A stretch of 64,000 bases of DNA from DATKAS01 sp963733765. Lineage in GTDB: Bacteria; Actinomycetota; Acidimicrobiia; Acidimicrobiales; DATKAS01. Both the position numbers and the translations under genes were made by a program. The first letter of the stretch is position 1, and each line of letters begins with the position of its first letter. The stretch spans positions 1,426,001 through 1,490,000 of the forward strand of contig CAVTEI010000003.1 in assembly GCA_963733765.1 (NCBI GenBank). Direction: 5' to 3'. Below, one piece after another: positions 41,494 to 51,900 of the stretch. The notes beneath the pieces were generated by a model that made no database searches, was not told the origin of the DNA, and was given only the letters and a program-made list of their open reading frames with translations.

Positions 41494-43768
41494 CGGCTTC
41501 GGCGAGCGGCGTCAGCAGCTGCTCGCCGACGAGGAGCTCGGAGGCGACGCGTTCACGCGGGCATACGCCGCGCTGGCGGATTCGTATCTGATCGAGCTCC
41601 TCGGCGACGCCCCTGACTGCGCCCTCGTCGCCGTAGGCGGCTACGGCCGGGGCGAGCTCGCGCCCGCGAGCGACATCGACGTCATCCTCGTGCATCGGGG
41701 CCGGCGGGACGTGACCGATCTGGCGCGGCGCATCTGGTACCCGATCTGGGACGCGGGTGTGCCGCTCGATCACGGGGTCAAGACCGTCACCGAGGCCCTC
41801 GGCGTCGCGGCCCGTGATCTCAAGGCCGCGATGGGGCTGCTGACCGCGCGCTGCGTCGCGGGCGAGCCTGACCTCGCCGCCGACCTGGCGAAGCGCGCAC
41901 TCGATCAGTGGCGCTCGAACGGAAAGAAGTGGCTGCACGCGCTCGGCGATGCGACTCGTGAGCGTCACGCTCGCGTCGGGGACGTGGCCTTCTTGCTCGA
42001 ACCGGATCTGAAGGAGGGTCGCGGGGGGCTCCGCGACGTCACGGCGTTGCGCGCCGCCGCGCTCGCGGCTCCGATCCTGTCCGAGGAGGATCGGTTCGCG
42101 CTCGAGGCCAGCGAGCTGCTCGTCGCGGCGCGCGTGGAGCTGCACCGGGCCAACGGCAAGGGCGAGCACCTCGTGCTCCAGGCCCAGCCGGCGGTCGCTC
42201 GTGGCCTCGGGATGAAGGACGCCGACGAGCTCATGCGCGGGGTGTCGGGAGCAGCGCGGACGATCGCGTTCGTGAGCGATGACGCCTGGCGCCGAGTCGA
42301 CTCGTTCCTCCAGCGGCGCAGCCGCGCGTCGGTGCGTCCCGACCAGGTCCACAGCCCGGGCGTCGTGGTCCGGGGCGGTGAGGTGTGCCTCGACCACGCC
42401 GCTGACCTCGACGACGGCTCACTCGTGCTCCGCGTCGCCGCGGCGGCCGCTCAGGCCGATGTGCCGATCGCACGCACGGCGCTCGACCAGCTTCGTCAGG
42501 ACGCCGCCGGACCCGGTGATCCATGGCCTCCCGATGCACCCGCGGCCCTCTTCGATCTGCTCGCCGCGGGTCCACCCGCAGTCGCGGTCTTCGAGGCGCT
42601 CGATCAGTACGGACTGCTGACGCGCATCCTCCCCGAGTGGGAGCCCGTGCGGTGCAAGCCGCAGCACAACCCCTACCACCGCTTCACCGTTGACCGACAC
42701 CTGGTGGAAGCAGCGGTCGAGGCGTCGGCGCTGCGCGATCGCGTCACTCGACCCGACCTCCTGTTGCTCGGTGCTTGGCTGCACGATCTCGGGAAGGGGT
42801 ATCCCGGCGATCACTCCGTCGCGAGCGCGGACCTCATGCACCACATCTCGATGCGGATGGGCTTCGCCGCGGAGGATCAACACACGCTCGCGAAGCTCAC
42901 CCGCGAGCACCTGCTGCTCCCGGATACGGCCACGCGGCGCGATGTGCGCGATCCGGTGACGGTGGCGAGGGTCGCCGAAGTCGTGGAAGACATGACCACG
43001 CTCGAGCTGCTGCACGCATTGACCGAAGCGGACGGAAAGGCGACCGGCCCGAGCGCGTGGAGCTCGTGGAAAGGAGCGCTCGTCGACGAGCTCGTCACCG
43101 CTGTCGCAGCGAGGCTCGGCGGCGCGCCGTCCATCGATCGTCGCTGGCAGCTCGATCCCGGGCTCCAAGCTCTCGTCGACGACGCCGCCGGCGATCTGCT
43201 CGTGCGCCCGCAGGGCTCGACCGTGGTGATCGTGAGTCCGGACCGCCCCGGTCTGTTCTGCAAGCTCGCCGGTGTTTTGTGCTTGCACGGGCTCGAGGTG
43301 TTGACCGCCGACGTCCGATCAGCGAGGGGCACGGCCGTCGACTCCTTCGTCTTCCATCGTCCCGCGGGTGAGGTGGACTGGGACCGATTCCGCGGCGATC
43401 TGGAACGCGCGCTCGGCGGCAGTCTCGATCTCGACACGCGCATCGCCGAACGAGCTCACAACTACCGGTTGCAGTATCGCGGCGCCGGCCCGCCGGTCCC
43501 GTACGCCGTCACGGTCGACAACGAGGCGTCAGGTGACGCGACCGTCGTCGAAGTGCGGGGCTCCGATGCGCTCGGCGTGCTGTACCGCATCGCGTACGCG
43601 TTCGCCGACCTGCGACTCGACATCCGCCACGCAAAGGTGCTCACGCTCGGCCACGAGATCGTCGACAGCTTCTACGTGGTCGACGTCGACGGGCGCAAGA
43701 TCGAGGATGCGCCGCGGGTGGCTGACATCCAACGAGTCGTCCTCGTCGAGCTGACCCGTCTGGCCTAG
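41414..43768 (+). CDS. glnD: PII uridylyl/adenylyltransferase GlnD
   Basis: Up to 784 residues. The nucleotidyltransferase domain has VGGYGRGELAPASDIDVI (G-D-D pattern); the HD domain has LLGAWLHDLGKGYPGDHS; two ACT domains follow (VVIVSPDRPGLFCKLAGVLCLHG and VEVRGSDALGVLYRIAYAFADLR). It modifies and de-modifies PII in response to glutamine. The start is uncertain: conserved sequence begins near FGERRQQLLADEEL, just after the glnB stop, but there is no ATG, GTG or TTG in this frame between 41414 and that point, so either a long overlap with glnB, a CTG start or a one-base error applies. Confidence 0.9.
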   Translation: MTARCGSRAWSRSSACERGRWAATRSDGFGERRQQLLADEELGGDAFTRAYAALADSYLIELLGDAPDCALVAVGGYGRGELAPASDIDVILVHRGRRDVTDLARRIWYPIWDAGVPLDHGVKTVTEALGVAARDLKAAMGLLTARCVAGEPDLAADLAKRALDQWRSNGKKWLHALGDATRERHARVGDVAFLLEPDLKEGRGGLRDVTALRAAALAAPILSEEDRFALEASELLVAARVELHRANGKGEHLVLQAQPAVARGLGMKDADELMRGVSGAARTIAFVSDDAWRRVDSFLQRRSRASVRPDQVHSPGVVVRGGEVCLDHAADLDDGSLVLRVAAAAAQADVPIARTALDQLRQDAAGPGDPWPPDAPAALFDLLAAGPPAVAVFEALDQYGLLTRILPEWEPVRCKPQHNPYHRFTVDRHLVEAAVEASALRDRVTRPDLLLLGAWLHDLGKGYPGDHSVASADLMHHISMRMGFAAEDQHTLAKLTREHLLLPDTATRRDVRDPVTVARVAEVVEDMTTLELLHALTEADGKATGPSAWSSWKGALVDELVTAVAARLGGAPSIDRRWQLDPGLQALVDDAAGDLLVRPQGSTVVIVSPDRPGLFCKLAGVLCLHGLEVLTADVRSARGTAVDSFVFHRPAGEVDWDRFRGDLERALGGSLDLDTRIAERAHNYRLQYRGAGPPVPYAVTVDNEASGDATVVEVRGSDALGVLYRIAYAFADLRLDIRHAKVLTLGHEIVDSFYVVDVDGRKIEDAPRVADIQRVVLVELTRLA

Positions 43769-43786
43769 CGGAGAGCGGCGACGAGG
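43767..43786. repeat. Fragment of the intergenic repeat arm
   Basis: AGCGGAGAGCGGCGACGAGG directly after the glnD stop matches the end of the 43-bp arm in copy 2 (reverse orientation) and of copy 1. Only the arm is present, without hairpins. Confidence 0.6.
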
Positions 43787-43802
43787 TGCAGAATCGGGCG
43801 CA

Positions 43803-44360
43803 GTGCCCCCAAACCTTCACGGCTGCTCAGACGTGGATAGTTCGGCGAGCGACGCTCGGCCCGAGGTCGCGCTGGCGTCGAGTGCCGAGTTCGATGAGGT
43901 CTTCCGTAGTCACTATCCCCGGTTGGTCCGGGCGCTCACCGTTGCGAGCGGTAACCCCGAGGTGGCGGCCGACGCCGTGCAGGACGCCTTCCTCCGTGCG
44001 CACCTGCGCTGGAAGCAGCTCGTCCGGCACGGCGATCCGGTGGTGTGGGTGCGGCGAGTGGCGATCAATGCGATGCGCGACTACTTCCGCCACGAGAGTC
44101 GGGGCGCCAAGGTGCTGGCCGTGCTGGCGTCCGAGCCCCAGTGGGTGGAGGGTCCGAGCCCCAGCGGCGGCGAGGCCGTCGCGCTCCTGGCGACGCTGCC
44201 GCCGCAGCAGCGGTTGGCGCTCTCGCTGTACTACCTCGAGGGCCTGTCGGTCACAGAAGTCGCCAGCGCGATGGCGCTGTCGGTGGGTGCGGTGAAGTTC
44301 CACATGAGCCAGGGGCGGGAACGGCTTCGGCCGGCGCTCGTGGAGGCGGGTCATGGTTGA
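43803..44360 (+). CDS. ECF RNA polymerase sigma factor (paralogue B)
   Basis: 185 residues from GTG 43803 (GTG 43833 also possible). Region 2: FDEVFRSHYPRLVRALTVASGNPEVAADAVQDAFLRAHLRWKQL. Region 4: PPQQRLALSLYYLEGLSVTEVASAMALSVGAVKFHMSQGRERLRPALVEA. Close paralogue of the sigma factor at 39144. The stop overlaps the partner start by eight bases, as in pair A, so the whole two-gene unit was duplicated. Confidence 0.87.
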   Translation: MPPNLHGCSDVDSSASDARPEVALASSAEFDEVFRSHYPRLVRALTVASGNPEVAADAVQDAFLRAHLRWKQLVRHGDPVVWVRRVAINAMRDYFRHESRGAKVLAVLASEPQWVEGPSPSGGEAVALLATLPPQQRLALSLYYLEGLSVTEVASAMALSVGAVKFHMSQGRERLRPALVEAGHG

Positions 44361-45183
44361 CGACGGCTACATGCTCGAGATCCTCGAAAGCGCGGCGCCC
44401 CCGCTGCCCTCGGCGGCTGTCGCGCTCGACGAGCTTCGTCCGCGCATCCGCCGCGCACGCCGGCGCCGCGCCGCCAGGCGGGGGAGTGCGGCGTTGGTCG
44501 TGCTGGTGGTGCTCGGTGGGCTGGTGTCCCAGACCACCTCGAGTCAGCCCTCCCGTGAGCTCCGGGTCGGGGAAACTGACACCACCGCCGTGATCGAGTC
44601 GAGCACGACCTCGGTGGCGGCATCGACGACCGTCGCGAGGTCGGGCGGCGACGGTGCGGCCTCCGCGGGGGTCGGCGCGCCCGACGTCGACAACGACGCG
44701 CCGGTGGGGGCATCTGGCTCCCGCGCCGGTCTGAGCGGCACCCCGCCGGTCGCCGCCGCGAGCCCGAACGCGGCCACGGCGCATCCGGCCCCGAATCCGG
44801 CGGCGACGAACCGAGCCGCAGGCGGCCGGTCGGCGGCGGCGCCCAACGCCGCGACGGGCGCGGCTGCGGGCGGCGGCACAGCGTCCGGAGCGCCGCACGT
44901 CACCACGTTCGGGAGCCAAGCCGGCACGGTCGAGGTCGTGTACACGGACACATCGATGAGCATCGAGTCGGTGTCTCCGCTGCCGGGCTGGTCAGTCGGC
45001 ACGACCGAGGCGGGCGATGCCGCCATCCAGGTGACGTTCGAGTCTGAGTCCGGCGAGGTAGCGGCGGTCGACGTCGAGGTCCACCTGGACGACGGTGTGC
45101 CGGTCGTCGGCGCGGCTGACGAAACGGTCGAAGAGACGCTCGGTGGCGCGGGCGACCTCCCGGATCTCGTGGGCGGCAGCTGA
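44353..45183 (+). CDS. Single-pass protein with Ala/Ser-rich stalk, partner of sigma factor B
   Basis: 276 residues. A short charged N-terminus (LDELRPRIRRARRRRAARRG) precedes one helix (SAALVVLVVLGGLVSQTTS), then a long Ala/Ser/Pro-rich stalk (about residues 65-185) and a C-terminal domain (AGTVEVVYTDTSMSIESVS, PGWSVGTTEA, AIQVTFESESGE, VDVEVHLDDGVPVV) aligned with the same region of the protein at 39676. The N-terminal motif L..LR.RIR.A..RRA.ARG is also shared. Predicted membrane-anchored regulator of sigma factor B. A strong hairpin terminator follows. Confidence 0.65.
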   Translation: MVDDGYMLEILESAAPPLPSAAVALDELRPRIRRARRRRAARRGSAALVVLVVLGGLVSQTTSSQPSRELRVGETDTTAVIESSTTSVAASTTVARSGGDGAASAGVGAPDVDNDAPVGASGSRAGLSGTPPVAAASPNAATAHPAPNPAATNRAAGGRSAAAPNAATGAAAGGGTASGAPHVTTFGSQAGTVEVVYTDTSMSIESVSPLPGWSVGTTEAGDAAIQVTFESESGEVAAVDVEVHLDDGVPVVGAADETVEETLGGAGDLPDLVGGS

Positions 45184-45213
45184 CGCAAACAGGCGGGTGG
45201 CCCAAAACGTCGT

Positions 45214-45243
45214 CACCCCGGTCCTCCCGCCAGGACCGGGGTG
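45214..45243 (+). terminator. Strong hairpin downstream of sigma pair B
   Basis: CACCCCGGTCCT-CCCGCC-AGGACCGGGGTG is a perfect 12-bp inverted repeat with a six-base loop, 31 bases after the stop. The following bases TTCGACTGG are not a T-tract, so it is an intrinsic-like or Rho-assisted terminator, typical for GC-rich actinobacteria. Confidence 0.7.
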
Positions 45244-45289
45244 TTCGACTGGAACTCAGTTCCCGCCACGCCGCCGTTGCGTGCGACTT

Positions 45290-45353
45290 CGTACCCACGA
45301 TTGAGCGGGGCAAAAGGTTTGGCGGACGGTGGAATCTCTTCGTCGTGGGTACG
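45290..45353. promoter_or_regulatory. Split 11-bp inverted repeat upstream of the TIGR03086 gene
   Basis: CGTACCCACGA (45290-45300) and TCGTGGGTACG (45343-45353) are exact reverse complements separated by 42 bases. The second arm ends eight bases before the ATG at 45362. The pair could form an RNA stem in the leader or two operator halves. No regulator gene is adjacent on the same strand. Confidence 0.55.
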
Positions 45354-45361
45354 TTCCGGGC

Positions 45362-45911
45362 ATGACCGCAATCAGTGACCGGTACCGTCGCCTGTCTGAC
45401 GACATGACGAAGAAGATCGATCAGGTGCCGCCCGACAAGTGGAGCGCACCAACGCCCTGCCCCGACTGGACCGCCACAGACCTCGTCCGCCATCTTGTCG
45501 AAGCGCCGGGCTTGTTCTTCGGGATGGCTGGCCTCGAGGCGCCCAAGGTGCCACCAGTCGAGGACGATCCGGCGACTGCGTTTGCGGCAATGCGAGAAGC
45601 GGTCCAGGGCGCGCTCGACGATCCCGCGAGTGCCACCAAGGAGTACGACGGTTTCGCCGGAAAGTCGACCTTCGAGAAGGGCGTCGACCAGTTCATCTGC
45701 ACCGACCTGATCGTCCACGGGTGGGACCTCTCCCGCGCCGCTGGTCTCGACGAGCACATCGACCCGAAGGACCTCGCCGCGGTGCGCCAGGCGATGGCAC
45801 CCATGGCTGACAAGATGCGCAGTCCCCAGGCGTTCGGTCCCGAGATCGACGACGCCCGCTGGAGCTGACGAGCAGACGAAGCTGCTCGCCTTCCTCGGCC
45901 GCCGCGCCTAG
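45362..45911 (+). CDS. TIGR03086-family protein (DinB-like metal-binding fold), C-terminal frameshift
   Basis: About 182 residues if read across an indel near 45863; the uncorrected frame stops at 45868 after DDARWS, while ADEQTKLLAFLGRRA, the usual C-terminus, follows one frame over and ends at TAG 45909-45911. PCPDWTATDLVRHLVEAPGLFFG, DLIVHGWDLSRAAGL and the final helix are hallmarks of TIGR03086/DinB-like proteins, which resemble mycothiol-dependent maleylpyruvate isomerase and may be mycothiol-dependent transferases. The histidines in RHLV and VHGWDL are candidate metal ligands. It overlaps the next gene, on the other strand, by four bases. Confidence 0.8.
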
Positions 45912-48900
45912 GTCACGGCCTCGTCCCAGCGCACGGGATGCACCGTGTGCGTCCCGGCGATGCCCTTCAGCTCCACGACCGTCCGGGGATCACCAAAGCG
46001 AAGGTCGCCGCGTGCGTCGACGATCTCGCGCACGAGCGACGACACGAGGACCTCGCCTCCGTGAGCCTCGTTCGCGATGCGCGCGGCCAGCACGACGTGC
46101 TTCCCGAACAGATCGCCGTCGTCGTCCTGGATGACCTCGCCCGTATGAAGGCCAACCCGGATGCGAATCGCTTCGGTAGGCCTCGAACGGGCGTGTGATT
46201 GCAGCCCGCGCTGCACTTCGGTCATGCACTGGACGGCAGAGCGCGTGGACGGGAACGCGAGCATGAAGCCATCACCCTGCGCCTTGATCTCGCGCCCGTG
46301 GTGGCGGTCGACCGCACGCCGGACGATCGAGTTGTGCACACCGAGAAGCTCGACCCACTTCGCGTCGCCGAGCTCGACGGCGCGCTCGGTCGAGGACTCG
46401 ATGTCGCTGAAGACGATCGTGACCGTGCCCGCGTCGGCCTGGAGGCTGGCGTAGCTGTCGTGCTGTTCCGATGCGGCGGCGGCAACCAGCTCGATGGATG
46501 AGGCGCGCGGCGACGACAAGATCCCGCCGGTGCCCTGGCCCGTGACTTCGACGCTGCAGCCGCCGAACTGCACGAGGTCGCCCCCATGGAGAACCATCGC
46601 AATCTCGAGGGGACGGCCGTTGAGCAACGTGCCGTTGAGGGAGCCGAGATCCGTGACGACGATGCCACTCCCGTTGGGTCGTAGCTCGAGATGGCGACGC
46701 GAGATCTCCGGGTCGGCGAGCAGCACTCCGGCACAGTCGCGACCGATCTCGATCGGCTCGTGGACGACGAGGTGGATGGGTGTGCGCCCGGGTTCGCGTA
46801 CAACGACGGCATCGGGCATCGTCACGCCCCCGGCGTGTACTGCGGACAGGTACGCGTGGTACGCCTCTCCTTCGGGGAGGAACTCCTCCCACTCCTCTTG
46901 CGTGAGGTTGCGCCCCGCCGCTTCGCAGGCCCGAACCCTCCACATCGCGGGATCGAGCTCCCAGACCACCGTGTCTGAGCCGCCCGACACGAGGTGCGTG
47001 CCGCTCGCATCGACGACGCTTGATATCACTGTCGCGTCACTGGGGTTGAACGGTTGTCCGATCTGCCGGCCGGTTGCGACATCCCAGAGCGTGACGATGT
47101 TGTTCCAGGTGACGGCCACGCCGATCCCGTTCGCGCCCACGAACGCCACGAGGGGCGAGCCGGCGGGGAAGGAGGGCGCCACCGGCTCTCCGGTCTCCGG
47201 GTCGACGACGCTGATGACCCCGGTGAACGGGTTGGTCAGGACGAGGCTCCCGTCGGAAGCCCAGGTGCCGTTCTGCGGCTCGTCGGGATCGCCGTACCGC
47301 GCGAGCGGCTCGCCGCTCTCGTCGAAGACGATCGTCTTGCCGGCGAGGTCGGTGATCACGAGCCGCCCTCGAGCGTCGAACGCGAGAGCGCCCGCGCCGT
47401 CGATCTCGTCGATGGCGAGATCCTCCAGCTCCTGCCCCGTCGTTGCGTCGACGACAAGGACGCCGTCCGGCGTCGCTGCTGCGATGCGGTCGCCGTCCGG
47501 GCTCCACCTCAGGGGCATCCCTATGTACGGCACGTCCTCGACGACCAAGCGACGCGAGCGCCCGGTCGAGAGAGTGAAGACTTCGATGGCCGCCAGCTCG
47601 CCATTGGTCGCCTCGGAGCCGACCGCCACCCTTGTCCGATCGGGGCTGATGGCGGCGGGCAGCACCCCTTTGAGCGTGTAGTTCACGAACGGCTGGGCCG
47701 GACGAAGCGTGTGCACGACGGTGCCGGTCTCGACCTCCACGATGCGGATCTCGTCGTTCGTCGGAATGCTGGGGATGGCGACGAGGTCGGTGTCGCTCGA
47801 CGGGTACGCGAGCCATCCTGGAATTCCGATCGGCTGAGCGATCTTGGTCCGACCGCCGACGCCGTGCACGATGATGTCGCCGTCCTGCCCGGCGACGAAC
47901 ACGGCGTCGCCATCGGGGTCGAATGCGATGCCCGCCCGTTGCCCAGGGGCGCTCATCAGATCGGGACCGATCTGTCGTCCTGTGCGCGTATCGAGGATCC
48001 TTGTCACTCCGAGGTTGCTCGTCGTTGCGACGAGGGTGGAATCGTCGCTGAACGCGAGCAACCCGACGTTGACGTCGAGCGGTTCGCCGACGGGCTCGTG
48101 GGTTGCCACGTCGAACAGCTGGGACTGCCCGCTGCCGAGGCTGCCCGCGGCGAGCCGCTCGCCGGTGGCGTCGAGGGCGAACAGCGAGGGACCAGGAAGC
48201 GTCAGCGGGTCCGCGACCTCGGTCCCACGCGTGGCGTCGACGAACCTGACCTCCATCGGCGTGGTCGAGGTCGACGTCCCGACCGCCAGCGTTCTCCCGT
48301 CGGCGCTCCATGACAGCCAGCCGACGTCGCTTGCGGGCAGGTTGCCGACTGATTTGGCCATCGTGACGGAGGAGCCGAATGCCCGTTGAGGTCGCGAAGG
48401 CGAAGATCGTGTCGCCATCCGGAGCCTGATGCGTCGCGCTCGGGGATGAAGCCGGCCGGTGGCCTTGTCACACCATCCGCGACGAGTGTTCGCGTGGACC
48501 CGTCGACATCGCGGGCAAGGACCCGCGAGTCGTGGAACGCGAACGCGACGAGCCCGCCGTTCGGTTCCATGAGGCCGACGACCGGGGTACGGACACCTTC
48601 CACTCGTCGACGAGGCTCCCGTCCACGAGGTCGATCGTGACCACGCGGCCGTCGAGCGTGCCGGCAACGAGAGACTCTCCATCGGGCGTCACGGTGATGT
48701 TGACCATCGGGATGCCGGTGTGCAGCGTCCGCAGGACGTTGGGTTGTCCCAACAGTGCGACTTGCAGCGCGCCGAGCGTGTCGGGATCCGACCGCAAGCG
48801 CTCGGCCTCGAGGGCAAGGAGGAGGGCTTGCGGTTGGTCGGATTCGCCCAGGGCCCGAGCCTGGAACGCCATGCGGGTGATCGTGTCGTTGCGGGCTGCC

Positions 48901-51900
48901 TCTGTCGCGAGTTGCGCCTGCGCTTGGGCGGCGTCGTGTTGGTCGTCCGCCTCGTTGCGCTGCGTCCACGCGATCCCACCCGCGATCAGAGCGACGACGA
49001 GCGCGGCCGCGACACCGGCGACGAGGCGACGCAACCGGCGGGTGGTGCGCGCTTCCTTCGCGAGGGTCGCCTCGCGGGCCGTGATGGAGTCCGCAACGAA
49101 GCGGCCCTCCTCCGTGGAGAGGCGTCCGGGGTTTCCGTCGACCCAGCTCTCGGCGGTCTCGAGCCGTCCCCCGCGGAGGAGATCGCCGTCCTGGTGGCCG
49201 GCCTCGGCCCACGTGTCGGTCGCCTCGGCGATGCTGCGCATCACGGTCAGTCCCTCACGGTCTTGCTCGATCCAGTCGTTGAACCGGGGCCATGCGGCGA
49301 AAAGGGCCTCGTGGGCGATCTCGACCGTCGGTTCGCGGTGTCGTGGGATCACGGTCGAACGTGAGCAACCGCTGCTCGCCGAACCGGTCGATGACTTCGT
49401 TCATCGCGGCTCCGCCCACCGGTAGCGCGACGCAGTTCGGCGCGAACGCGCCCGCCGGCGGGTGTCCGCCTCGGCCTTGCCCGGGGTCACGAGACGACTG
49501 AAGAGATCGCGGGCCGCCGTCTTCCCGCGTCGTCGAGCGCGTCGTAGGTGTCCTCGGCGTGCCGGCCGAGCGCGCCCGAAACTCCGCCGAGGTCGCGATA
49601 GGCGTGTCGAGGGTCATCACGAGCCCGTCGCGCCGGTCGTAGAGCTCGGTGAGGCAGTACTGGAGGAAGGGCAGCGCCGCCGGATGTTCGGCGACGTCGC
49701 CCACGACGGTGGCGAGCAGCCCCGGCTCGAGGCGGACGCCGCTGCGTTCCGCCGGACCTGCCACGGCCCGCTCGATCTCCTCGGCCGACAGCGGCGTGAT
49801 CGCGATGGTGTTGGTTGCCATGAGCTCGCCGATGGCGGGGCTGGCCAGCGGTCGGTCGAAGTAGTCGGCCCGGATCGTCACCAGAACGCGGATCCGCGCG
49901 TTCGTGTCACGTGCAGCGAGTGCGAGTGCGGCGAGGAATCGATCACGCTCGTCCGGCTGTGCCTGCGTGAAGAGTTCCTCGAACTGATCGAGAACGAGCA
50001 GGAGCTCAGCGGTTCCGGAAGGCAGTGTGCGTTGCACCGCGTGGACGAGGCCGCGCTCGCCGTCCTTGAGTTGATCGAGAAGGGTTGCCGGCGGATTGAT
50101 GGCAACGCGTAGCAGCGCCGATTTGAGCTCCTCGTATGGATGGCGGCCCGGACTCATCGTCGTGACGAACCACTGATCGGAGCCGTCCACCGCGCCATCG
50201 ACGAGCTGCGGTACGACGCCGGCGCGCACGAGGCTCGACTTGCCGCTGCCGGACGGGCCGACGACGTTGACGAAGCGAGCACCGTCGCGAAGCTCGCGTG
50301 CAGCACCTGCTCGACCATCCGGTCGCGGCCGAAGAAGTCGGCGGCGTCGGCCTCGTCGAACGAGCGCGAGGCCCTTGTAGGGGTTGGCGCTCGCACCGGA
50401 TGTCGTGAGAAGAGTGGCGCCCACGGCGCGCTCGGCGCGTGCACCTCGCGGGTGACGCGAGCGCGTCGCCCGTGGTCGCGAGTCGTCCGGCAGTCGCTGC
50501 CGCGGCGCGGAGCGCATCGACGAACTCGACGACTGAGCTGTACCGGTCGTCGCGGATCGGGAAGCGTCGCCTTCTGTACGACGGTGTCGATCGCTGGCGG
50601 GAGGTCGCCGCGTTGTGCCGAGAGGCCGGGCACCGGGCGAGCGAGCTTCTCGCCGACGAGGCCCGTCGTGGTCTGCGAGCGGTACGGCAGCTGGCCGGTC
50701 AGCAGCTCGTAGACGATGACGCCGAGCGGGTAGATGTCGGACTGCACGGTCACCTGGCCACCGGTCATCTGCTCAGGGCTCGCATACGCGGGAGAGCCCG
50801 CCGACGGCAGGTCGTGTGCTCCGACTTCGGTCGCGTGCGCGATCGCGATCCCGAAGTCGGTGAGGTAGGCATTGCCTTCGTCGTCGAGCAGCAGGTTGCC
50901 GGGCTTGAGGTCTCGGTGGATGACGCCGGCGTGGTGGGCGGCGGTGAGCGCACCGCCGATCTGCTCGACCGCTTCCACGGTCTTCGGCAAGGACGAGAGG
51001 GCCGTCGGCGAGGCGATCCTCGAGCGTCCCGCCCCGCATCCAGCGCATGACGAGGTAGGCGCCGCCGGGCTCGCGCCAGAAGTCGTAGAGCGGGACGATG
51101 TAGGGGTGCTCGAGCCGGGCGACGAGCTGTGCCTCGTTCTCGAATCGACGGACGAACGCGGGATCGTCGGCGAGATCCGGATGGATGATCTTGATGGCGA
51201 CATCGCGATCCACCGTGGCTGGATCGCGCGGTACACAACCCGAAGCGCCCCTCCCGAGCTTCTCGCCGAGCTGGTAGCCCTCAGGCACGCGGTGGCGGCA
51301 GTGGTTCACTCGGGGGTCGTGGGTGGCGATCATGCGCTCGAGCTTGACGAGCTCGCGCGACGGCTCGAGCCCGATCTCGTCGGCGAGGTGAGTGCGGTAA
51401 TGCTGAAAGGAGCGCAGCGTGTCGGCCTGCCGACCGTCGCGATAGAGAGCGACGAGCAGCTTGTGCGCGACGTGGGTGCGGAGCGGGAACTCAACCGTGA
51501 GGCATTGGAGCTACGCCGACGGCTTCGGCGGTGGCTCGCCGGGGAGCAGCGCCTCGGCTCGGTCCTCGCGGAGCGCCGAGGCGAAGCTCCTCGAGTCGGG
51601 CGTCTCGGCCGAGGCCCATGGTTGGGACGCGAACTCGTCGTACGTGGGGCCGTTCCACAAGGCGAGCGCTTCGTCGAGGCGGACCTTGGCGGCTCGGTGT
51701 CACCGGCCTCGAGTCGGGAGTGCGCCGCGGCAGCGAGCCGCTCGAAGCGCTGGCATCGACCATTTCAGGGTCGACGACGAGCGAGTAGCCCGGCTCGCGT
51801 GGATCAGGTGCCCATCGCCAAGGGCGAGCCCGCAGGCGCGACACATAGGTGCGCATGGTGTTGGCGCCGATCGGGAGGCTCCTCGCCCGCCCACACGGCG

